Of a stretch of 47,348 nt of DNA, positions 40,796 to 47,348 are shown one piece after another. The stretch spans positions 1 through 47,348 of the forward strand of contig CALAPY010000087.1 in the NCBI GenBank assembly GCA_937891015.1, in the 5' to 3' direction. The translations under genes and the position numbers were made by a program. This stretch comes from UBA2108 sp002713215. Its GTDB lineage: Bacteria; Bacteroidota; Bacteroidia; Flavobacteriales_G; Salibacteraceae. The notes below the pieces were generated by a model that saw only the letters and a list, made by a program, of their open reading frames with translations, was not told the origin of the DNA and did no database searches. The stretch's first letter is position 1; each line of letters begins with the position of its first letter.

Positions 40796-41548
40796 TTATA
40801 AAAACTTAAACACCTTTAGTACTTCTTCCTTTCGTTTGTTGCTTATTGGGATTTCCGCATCCCCAATTCGTAAAAAATTTGCCCCGAGATGTTTTACCTC
40901 GTTGATGTTTACAATGTAAGAACGATGGGTTTGAATAAAGTATTCTTGGGGCAACATTTCCAGGAATTCTAAAAATGTATATCGAAGATGGTATTTTTTT
41001 GTGGCTGTTCCCAGTTCCACATACCTCGAGTCTGCCTTGACGAAAAGAATCTCCTTGATTTTAATTCTGCTGTACAAATGACTTTCCTTTAGAAACAAAT
41101 GATCATCAATTTGAATGGGTGAGCTTTTGACCTCAGGTTTTGGTGTTAAACCCCTTTTACTTCTATTGGATTGTTCAAAGTTTTTTAATGCCAATTCAAT
41201 AGCGGCGTAAATATCAATGGTACTGAAGGGTTTAATCAAGTATCCAAAGGGTTGAGTTTCAATGGCATTTTTAACGGTTTTTTCGTCATTGTAAGCAGTA
41301 AGAAAAATAAAAGGAATATTGAATTTTTCGGTGATTTGACCGGCCAGCCAGATCCCATCTTTTTCTCCTTGAATATTGATGTCAAGGATGGCAATATCCA
41401 CATCTTTGGATTCCAGAATCTTCAGTGCTTCATTGGCGTTTTTGGCCATACCGGCGATTCTATATCCCACTTCCGAAAGGGACACAGTGATATTATGGAT
41501 GGTCATGAACTCATCCTCAACAACCAAAACTCTAATTCCTGACCCCAT
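40796..41548 (-). CDS. LytTR-family response regulator
   Basis: A 250-residue two-component output protein. The receiver domain (about 5-120) has the acidic pair Glu11-Asp12 in VVEDEF, the phospho-acceptor Asp56 in AILDINIQGEKDG, Thr in FLTAY and Lys in YLIKPF. A polar linker leads to a LytTR DNA-binding domain (about 145-250) with EILFVKADSRYVEL, YFIQTHRSYIVNINEV and IPISNKRKEEVLKVF, all typical. It is convergent with the TPR histidine kinase gene and separated by only 23 bases. The opposed orientation means the two are not co-transcribed, though pairing is likely. Confidence 0.95.
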   Translation of the reverse strand: MGSGIRVLVVEDEFMTIHNITVSLSEVGYRIAGMAKNANEALKILESKDVDIAILDINIQGEKDGIWLAGQITEKFNIPFIFLTAYNDEKTVKNAIETQPFGYLIKPFSTIDIYAAIELALKNFEQSNRSKRGLTPKPEVKSSPIQIDDHLFLKESHLYSRIKIKEILFVKADSRYVELGTATKKYHLRYTFLEFLEMLPQEYFIQTHRSYIVNINEVKHLGANFLRIGDAEIPISNKRKEEVLKVFKFL

Positions 41549-41785
41549 TTGATTTGTTTAATCGAAATATTTTCTTGTTCAAGTTAAAAATCATTTCAAA
41601 TTCAAAGCAAGGTATTAATTCCCAAACTCAAAAATTGAGAAAATATGGGGAATTTGAAAATCACTCGTACCTTAATTTAACGATTTCGTACTCGAAGTTG
41701 CCCGCTACAGTTGATATTTTTTTTGGTACGAACACCTGTAAATAGTTTTATGGAAATAAAATGTTATGTGGTTGAAATGAACGCT

Positions 41786-42475
41786 ATGAAACTATTATAC
41801 AAAGCAATTCTATTCATTTTTTTAGTCAGTCTGTTACCGGAAGTATTTGCCCAAAATATTGGAATAAGTTCTACAGGGGCGGCACCGGATTCATCTGCAG
41901 TGCTGGACATAGTAAGTACAGATAAAGGGGTACTCATTCCAAGAATGACCACAACGCAACGGGCTGCTATATCCTCACCAGCAACCGGGCTAATGGTATA
42001 TGACACTACTACAGATTCGTTTTGGTACTACAATGGATCCAACTGGGCTAATGTTGGATCATCCGGCAACTATTATTCACGTACTACTTCGAACCTTTTT
42101 ATGACCTTGTCTTATCAGAACATTCCGGGTTGGACCTTCGCCCTCGACTCCGGAGTTTATAAGGTCAGGGCCTATATAAAGGCCCAAGAGACATCGGCGG
42201 CAAATGATGCGGATTTGGATTTAGTTTATACCGGAACATTAGGTACGGTTTCCCTGTTTATTGATTCCGAATATTACCAACAATCCGGGTCATTTGATAC
42301 CGATAACGGTAACGGTGATATCCTAATCACCACCAGTTCCAGTAATACAGAACATGTGGAGGGGTATATCGAAACCACTTCTGCCGGAACACTAACTTTT
42401 CGGTTTAAAAACAGCTCCGGAGCCGGGGGAACACTTTTCATTGGTAGTACCATTTCATTGATTAAGGTGAACTAA
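41786..42475 (+). CDS. Secreted protein with Bacteroidota tail-type repeat module
   Basis: A 229-residue protein from ATG 41786, immediately before the signal peptide MKLLYKAILFIFLVSLLPEVFAQ; the frame opens 25 codons earlier. The first 70 mature residues (SAVLDIVSTDKGVLIPRMTT, LMVYDTTTDSFWYYNGSNW) are a module widely found at the start of Bacteroidota surface proteins of unknown role, some annotated as tail-collar-like. The rest is a jelly-roll-like beta sequence (FALDSGVYKVRAYIKAQ to FIGSTISLIKV). No sorting domain of its own. It overlaps the next gene by one base (TAATG), so the two are co-translated and may form one secreted complex. Confidence 0.8.
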   Translation: MKLLYKAILFIFLVSLLPEVFAQNIGISSTGAAPDSSAVLDIVSTDKGVLIPRMTTTQRAAISSPATGLMVYDTTTDSFWYYNGSNWANVGSSGNYYSRTTSNLFMTLSYQNIPGWTFALDSGVYKVRAYIKAQETSAANDADLDLVYTGTLGTVSLFIDSEYYQQSGSFDTDNGNGDILITTSSSNTEHVEGYIETTSAGTLTFRFKNSSGAGGTLFIGSTISLIKVN

Positions 42476-43734
42476 TGGATTTTATGTATTGTAAGAGTTT
42501 ATTTATAGGTTGGTTTTTAATCCTTGTTGTCGGGGTGCAAGCTCAAACCCGAATGGTCCTAAACAACGATATCTACTTGAACATTACTAATAATGTGGTA
42601 TTAGTAATCGATAACGGCAATTCAAATGCCCTCACTACATCGGGTACAGGGGGGAACATTGTTTCGGAGGATGAAGACAACACAGTGAAATGGAACATTG
42701 GAACCAATACGGGAACTTATGTAGTTCCGCTAACCTCCAAACCAAGTGGTCAAGGGGGAAACGCTACCAAAATCCCTACTACCGTAGCTATTACCACTGC
42801 GGGAACGGGAAGTGGCTCGATATCTTTCTCAACCTACGAAACCACAAACGATAACAACACCCCATTTGCTTCACAGGTGACCCACATGAGCGGAGCAGGG
42901 GGGGACCAATCCTTGAAAGTATTGGACCGTTTTTGGTTTGTCAATGCCAGTGGGTATACTACCAAACCAGAGGGAAGTATGACGTTGAGTTATGATGACG
43001 CCAGTAACGAGATGGGAGGAACGAATTCCATTACGGAATCAGACCTACAAGCTCAGCGATGGAACTCCACAGCTAACGATTGGCAATTTTTACTGTATGG
43101 AACGGTTAATACTTCTTCCAATCAGGTTTCTGGAATTACTTTAACCTCATCAGATTTCTTTTCTACATGGGCTATCGTTTCCAATTCGAATCCCTTACCT
43201 GTAGAATTGATCCGATTTGAGGTGAATTGCAGCGAAAATGGCCGCTTGATTGAATGGGAGACGGCTTCTGAAACCAACAATGAAAGATTTGATATTCAGT
43301 ATTCTAACAACGGTGATGAGTTTTTTGGTCTGACGTCTGTAGGAGGAAGTGGAAACTCTTCATCTTCCAATCAATATTATTACTTGGACCAACAAAATTC
43401 CACTGGACAAACAGCTTACTATCGTTTAAGGCAGGTTGATTTCAACGGAATTTCTAAAGACTATCCCATAGTATTTTCCAATGCATGTGAGAATGGAAAT
43501 ACCCCAAATGTATCCATATATCCGAACCCCAGTCGTGGAAGGTTTCATGTTTCCGAAATAGGCGCAGAATCGGCTTACATCCGGGTATTGAATCATCAAG
43601 GTCAGGAGGTATTTGCCAGTAAGTTGGAAGATTCAAGTTTCAATTTGAATCATTTAGAAAATGGTGCTTATTATTGTATAATAATAACAGGTACTCATCA
43701 ACATCATTTTAACTTCAGGCTATTGAAAGAATGA
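42475..43734 (+). CDS. Secreted protein with T9SS type A sorting domain
   Basis: A 419-residue protein with a signal peptide (KSLFIGWFLILVVGVQAQ, residues 7-24). The mature N-terminus is a beta-rich repeat domain of the kind MVLNNDIYLNITNN. The middle contains the module NPLPVELIRFEVNC...WETASETNNERFDIQ, also found in the larger T9SS protein at 9413-11434. The last 75 residues (VSIYPNPSRGRFHVSEIG to FNFRLLKE) are a T9SS type A C-terminal domain. Its start overlaps the preceding gene by one base. Predicted to be exported to the surface; ligand unknown. Confidence 0.85.
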   Translation: MDFMYCKSLFIGWFLILVVGVQAQTRMVLNNDIYLNITNNVVLVIDNGNSNALTTSGTGGNIVSEDEDNTVKWNIGTNTGTYVVPLTSKPSGQGGNATKIPTTVAITTAGTGSGSISFSTYETTNDNNTPFASQVTHMSGAGGDQSLKVLDRFWFVNASGYTTKPEGSMTLSYDDASNEMGGTNSITESDLQAQRWNSTANDWQFLLYGTVNTSSNQVSGITLTSSDFFSTWAIVSNSNPLPVELIRFEVNCSENGRLIEWETASETNNERFDIQYSNNGDEFFGLTSVGGSGNSSSSNQYYYLDQQNSTGQTAYYRLRQVDFNGISKDYPIVFSNACENGNTPNVSIYPNPSRGRFHVSEIGAESAYIRVLNHQGQEVFASKLEDSSFNLNHLENGAYYCIIITGTHQHHFNFRLLKE

Positions 43735-44019
43735 ATATGCTTCTTACGAATTAGTGGTCGTTTTAATTAACTATTCGCACCGCTCCTTTTGTTATCTGGA
43801 GAGAATCATAACTAATCTGTTAAAAAACGAAGTTCAAATAGGAATTGTCATCAACGGGAAGTTTTACCCTGTCTTTCTGATTTCATTTCTAATGATTTAA
43901 AATGGTCATAGTTTCAAATATGTATCCATCAAGGTATGTCCTGAACTCCATTTTGAGGGTTTCCCCCTATTGAGTTTTCCAGGAATATCTTCTTTCTTTA
44001 AAACCTGATTTAAACTCAA

Positions 44020-45768
44020 TTGTTTACTGACAAAAAAGAAAATAAGGTCGCTAGAATTTACCGTCAGGAACCTGCAAAAGCAAGCCTGAAAAACAACTCG
44101 ACCGCTCAATTTAAGGACGATCGAACGCAGACGTCCCGAATAATTCAGTTACAATTGCTTGCAAATAATTCCCACCGGCAAATGTCACTACCAGTTCAAA
44201 AAAAGAACGACACCGGCCTTCCGGACCAATTAAAATCGGGTATAGAAAGTCTTTCGGGTTATTCCATGGACGATGTGAAAGTTCATTACAATTCTGCCAA
44301 GCCTGCACAATTACAAGCTCATGCTTATGCACAAGGAACCCATATTCATTTGGCATCCGGCCGGGAAAAGCATTTACCTCATGAGGCTTGGCACGTCGTT
44401 CAGCAAAAGCAGGGAAGGGTAAAACCCAATATGCAGCTGAAAGGTAATTGGAATGTAAATAACGATCCGGGATTGGAAAGGGAGGCTGATTTAATGGGGG
44501 GAAAGGCTAACCAATTAAAGCTCGATCCTGTAAAAGGAGAAATTGCCAGACAAAATAGTTTGTCTCAACCAGTGATACAAAGAGCAATTGGTGCTGAAAT
44601 TGAATTACCTGATTGTACCTTGGAAGTTCCGGAGGGTACCAAACAGGGGACATTACTTGCCAGAATTCCATTGTCAAAAACAACTGAGATTCATGCCGAA
44701 AATCCAAGGTTAAAAGGTGGTGTTGGCCCGAAAAAAATTGCAACCCTTGAATATGCAACAGGCATTTATGAGCAGGGTCAACAGCAACCTTCCGAATTTG
44801 TACAAGACATTGCTCGATTGGAAGGGCAAACCAGAACTATAGATGTTGTACCAACATACAAGGGGTACCCTGTAGACAATATACCAAAACCAATAATTGG
44901 AACGTTTCAAATCAATGTTTCTCCTAAAAGAGGAACAGGATTTAATTTGCAGTCGATATTTGAAAAAGAGGAACGGGTAGATTATGATGAAGGTCAGGGT
45001 ACCGTAACTCCTGCCGGAATGTCGATCTTGCATGCAAACCATGTTCGTATTCGGGAAGGCCTCGTTCAATCTCTTTTAAAATCATTCCATAGGTCAAATG
45101 TGGTTAGTGGACCGCAACAAAAACTTTTAGCAACGTTTTTTGTAGATGCCGCTACGGTGGTTAGTAGTGTATATGTCTCATCCTATTATTCAGCAGCAAG
45201 ACGTGCGCTTCTTGAGAAAAGAGCCTATTTAGCGCAAGAGAAATCTGGTTTGACTGGATTTGCGATTAAGGCCATTAAGAATGCACTGGTTTCCATAGAT
45301 ACTACGGCTAAAAATGCATTTTTAGTTTTTCCAAGGTTTGATATTCAACGTGCTGTTGATGTTTTGGTTGCCCAAACAGGTGATCATAATGCAAGCCATA
45401 CAGCCATGCATGCGTTTTATCTGGCAATTCAAGGTATTGGAGTCCCAAATTATCCAGATTACGCGTATTCAAAGAGTACCGTAAGTGTACCGCTTCCTGA
45501 TGATATTAAAGCCAAAATGGAATTAGCAGCTCATAAACTAATAATAGAAAGAAAGCCATTAATACCTGATAGAACCAAGGGTGAGGGACCGGAAACCGAG
45601 GGAACTATTCTTGAAGGAACTTCTTCGTCTTTAATTCCTAAAAATCAAGCCTCAGAGGGTGTTTATGAGGTTCGTAACCCATTTAATTCGCCGATAAAAC
45701 TAGGCCACTGGGCTAAGGCTATGGAGCAATATGAACATTACCTTGCTGGCAAAGGAGTAAGGTATTGA
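44020..45768 (+). CDS. DUF4157 (HExxH) protein with unknown C-terminal domain
   Basis: A 582-residue protein without a signal peptide. Translation must start at TTG 44020 or at an internal ATG (Met55), because an in-frame stop lies three codons upstream. The pattern of residues 25-52 (AQFKDDRTQT, LLANNSHRQ) fits the usual DUF4157 N-terminus, which supports the TTG. Residues about 62-165 are the DUF4157 domain: LSGYSMDDVKVHYNS, AHAYAQGTHIHLASG and HEAWHVVQQ with HExxH at 121-125 and a further acidic LEREAD. Such proteins often carry variable toxin- or enzyme-like C-termini and are associated with contractile injection systems or other exporters. The C-terminal part (191-582) starts GAEIELPD, loosely recalling amidoligase-type enzymes, and is otherwise unrecognised. 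No injection-system genes are in the window. Confidence 0.8.
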   Translation: MFTDKKENKVARIYRQEPAKASLKNNSTAQFKDDRTQTSRIIQLQLLANNSHRQMSLPVQKKNDTGLPDQLKSGIESLSGYSMDDVKVHYNSAKPAQLQAHAYAQGTHIHLASGREKHLPHEAWHVVQQKQGRVKPNMQLKGNWNVNNDPGLEREADLMGGKANQLKLDPVKGEIARQNSLSQPVIQRAIGAEIELPDCTLEVPEGTKQGTLLARIPLSKTTEIHAENPRLKGGVGPKKIATLEYATGIYEQGQQQPSEFVQDIARLEGQTRTIDVVPTYKGYPVDNIPKPIIGTFQINVSPKRGTGFNLQSIFEKEERVDYDEGQGTVTPAGMSILHANHVRIREGLVQSLLKSFHRSNVVSGPQQKLLATFFVDAATVVSSVYVSSYYSAARRALLEKRAYLAQEKSGLTGFAIKAIKNALVSIDTTAKNAFLVFPRFDIQRAVDVLVAQTGDHNASHTAMHAFYLAIQGIGVPNYPDYAYSKSTVSVPLPDDIKAKMELAAHKLIIERKPLIPDRTKGEGPETEGTILEGTSSSLIPKNQASEGVYEVRNPFNSPIKLGHWAKAMEQYEHYLAGKGVRY

Positions 45769-45842
45769 TTTGCGATATACCTTATTTAGATATTCATTGT
45801 TCCAGGTGGTGATCCTTTAATATTCGGTTAGGATGTAGGCTA

Positions 45843-45870
45843 GTTCAAATAGAGGTCCATTTGAACTTTT
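45843..45870 (+). terminator. Possible terminator after the DUF4157 gene
   Basis: GTTCAAAT (45843-45850), 8-base loop, ATTTGAAC (45859-45866), then four Ts. The stem is A+T-rich and the site is 75 bases past the stop codon, so this is tentative. Confidence 0.4.
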
Positions 45871-45907
45871 GTGCGGTTCACTTTCCCTCTTTGGCCTTTG
45901 GTTTCAG

Positions 45908-46298
45908 TTATTTCAAGTTCCTTATTCCCTTAATAATCCATTGATTCTTATTCAACAGTCTATGTATCCGGTTATCTTTTATTTTAAATAGTACATTGGA
46001 TATTCTCCAATAAGTATAAGGCTCGAATCGCGTTGATTATAAATGCGGGTTATCATGTTTGAAACCGGTCCCAGATCATTTTCAAAGTGGTTAAAAGTTA
46101 ATCCCTTAAATCGAAATACTCCTGCATCGGTATTATCCATATATATTCTTCAGCGTCCTGAACGATTCCGAAAATGACATTGGCCCGAAGTCCGTTTGAC
46201 TAATCGTATTGCTGTCTTATGAAATTATCTCTTACCTGCGCTTGTGTGTAAATAAAACCGGGTCCAATAACACTTAGTGTAACAAGTCGGGTCAGCAT
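45908..46298 (-). pseudogene. Decayed sensor gene remnant (two-component regulator propeller, N-terminal part)
   Basis: The minus strand from ATG 46298, directly after the response regulator stop, encodes a signal-like MLTRLVTLSVIGPGFIY and then VRDNFIRQQYD. After an in-frame TAG (46202-46200) it continues SNGLRANVIFGIVQDAEEYI. A one-base shift near 46134 leads into NTDAGVFRFKGLTFNHFEND and onward to a stop at 45979. A further shift allows KDNRIHRLLNKNQWIIKGI to 45908. The phrase NGL-x-x-NVI-x-GIVQD-x-E-x-YIW-x-x-TDAGV-x-RF is the hallmark of Reg_prop propellers in Bacteroidota hybrid or LytS-type sensors. With two or three lesions and no kinase domain left it cannot be functional. Confidence 0.75.
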
Positions 46299-47072
46299 TT
46301 AATTGCGAAAATGCTGTTTGGCGGCAATTTTGAAAGAAGGTAACCGTCTACGGGAAACAGGAATTGCATTTCCATCTTTCATAATAACCATACCTCCATC
46401 CTCGGTTGAAAACGAATCAATGAATTCCATATTTACGATATGGCGGTTGTGGATTCTGAAAAAGTTTGAATCATTTAAAAGGGATTCCATTTCCCCAATA
46501 GCTTTGGTAACTACCATTCGACCGGTTGTAAGAATAAGTTCGGAATAAGAACTGTCCGAAATAATGCGTGTGAGGTTTGACAGATCAATTACTTTAAAAC
46601 CATTTTCCCATGGTACCATTAAGTTTTTAAGTTTTTGGGATTTGTTCAAGTTTGAACGTAGGGTTTGCAGTGAATCGCTAATTAGAGAATTCATTAGATC
46701 GGCATCCCTTTTGCGTGCAACTATTTTTTTTACAGTTTGTTGTAAATCGTCAATGGCGGTAGGTTTAAGTAGGTAATCAATGGCACTTGCCTTAAAGGCC
46801 TGGATGGCATAATGGTCAAAGGCCGTGACAAATACAATCGGAATATTTCTATGCCTGATTTTTTCTGCTAGTTCAATTCCATTCATCGAGGGCATTTGAA
46901 TGTCCAGAAATAGTACGTTCGGGTTATAAATAGCCAACTGTTCCATAGCCTCGGTTACAGAGCTTGCCTCGGCTAAAACTTCTACATCGCAATAATCGGT
47001 GAGAAGTGTATTTAGATTTTCTCTTGCCCGGGGTTCGTCATCAATAATTATTGCCGTTAATTTAATTGACAT
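46299..47072 (-). CDS. LytTR-family response regulator, next to a dead sensor gene
   Basis: A 257-residue response regulator of the LytR/AlgR type. The receiver domain has the acidic pair in IIIDDEPRAREN, phospho-acceptor Asp57 in VLFLDIQMPSMNG, the Thr in FVTAFDHY and the Lys in DYLLKPTAIDDL. The LytTR domain (about 150-250) has FKVIDLSNLTRIISDSSYSE, FFRIHNRHIVNMEFIDSF and IPVSRRRLPSFK. Downstream, its TAA abuts the start of a decayed propeller-type sensor gene, the usual operon partner, so the regulator is probably orphaned or works with a distant kinase. The 276 bases upstream contain no gene. Confidence 0.95.
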   Translation of the reverse strand: MSIKLTAIIIDDEPRARENLNTLLTDYCDVEVLAEASSVTEAMEQLAIYNPNVLFLDIQMPSMNGIELAEKIRHRNIPIVFVTAFDHYAIQAFKASAIDYLLKPTAIDDLQQTVKKIVARKRDADLMNSLISDSLQTLRSNLNKSQKLKNLMVPWENGFKVIDLSNLTRIISDSSYSELILTTGRMVVTKAIGEMESLLNDSNFFRIHNRHIVNMEFIDSFSTEDGGMVIMKDGNAIPVSRRRLPSFKIAAKQHFRN

Positions 47073-47348
47073 GTTATTATTTGCTTGTAACAGATATTTA
47101 AACGGTATATTTCGATATGCAAAATGGCCTTATTAAGTCCAGGCCTGATCAATCATTCAACATATTTTGTTTAACTGTTTATTAATCGGCTGTAAAAATG
47201 AATATCGTTCTGTTAATAGAGTTATCTTAAAGCTTATTTAATTGAATAAATAATTGCGCGCAACTTACATTTTTCTAATAGAATTGTCAATGGGGGAAAA
47301 CCCGCAATTTCCTAGTTTGTGGCAAGATTTTCATTGAATAGGTTATTT
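47073..47348. other. A+T-rich upstream region, no gene seen
   Basis: Upstream of the response regulator to the window edge. I see no credible reading frame, RNA gene or exact TAnnTTTG box. A regulator promoter must lie here. Confidence 0.4.

Noticed and set aside
45866..45890. GTGCGGTTC string resembling a group II intron domain V end
   Set aside because: No matching GAGCC 5' strand, no domain V stem and no reverse transcriptase gene nearby.
1..47348. CRISPR arrays, insertion sequences, rRNA genes
   Set aside because: No regularly spaced repeats, no transposase frames with terminal repeats and no rRNA-like sequence were seen.

Overview
The window looks like a chromosomal segment of a Bacteroidota bacterium, most likely a marine or aquatic Flavobacteriales-type organism. 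The evidence is: several secreted proteins ending in type IX secretion (T9SS) sorting domains, the Bacteroidota promoter form TTG-N18/19-TAnnTTTG ahead of several genes, LytTR regulators, WG-repeat and PD40 proteins, scarce Shine-Dalgarno sites, and an A+T-rich sequence. The species cannot be named from the sequence alone.

Layout. 1-3659 (all minus) is a type III restriction-modification island: XRE regulator, mod methyltransferase, a KilA-N protein and the start of res, which runs off the left edge. 3660-4036 is a gene-free junction with a strong terminator. 4037-9378 holds paaZ, a WG-repeat protein, a Crp/Fnr regulator, a small CxxC protein and an apolipoprotein N-acyltransferase. 9413-14588 is a convergent pair of large T9SS cargo proteins. 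14860-29815 is a run of plus-strand genes: tpiA, prmA, a 1502-residue exported protein of unknown function, a giant (about 2163-residue) TPR/PD40/low-complexity/triple-SPOR envelope protein, clpS and a GT-C glycosyltransferase. 29896-33105 (minus) is the classical thrS-infC-rpmI-rplT translation operon, with infC apparently starting at AUA. 33205-35006 is a divergent pair of paralogous lipoproteins.

35031-35822 is the most unusual part. An intact tRNA-Pro gene is nested between the split halves of an older tRNA-Pro. A GIY-YIG nuclease gene lies in the gap and terminates inside the intact tRNA. Extra tRNA 3' ends follow downstream. Compensatory base changes show that the outer halves belong together. 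I regard this as a candidate tRNA-targeting GIY-YIG mobile unit.

35823-38361 (minus) is a protein-quality-control cluster: two Hsp20-like proteins and a DegP/HtrA protease. 38787-41548 is a convergent two-component pair. 41786-43734 is a two-gene secreted-protein operon with a T9SS domain. 44020-45768 is a DUF4157 (HExxH) protein of the kind often found as toxin or effector carriers, with an unknown C-terminal domain. 45908-47072 is a LytTR response regulator followed directly by a decayed remnant of a propeller-type sensor gene. Starts were moved from the longest open frame wherever a signal peptide, a Shine-Dalgarno site or family length favoured an internal codon.
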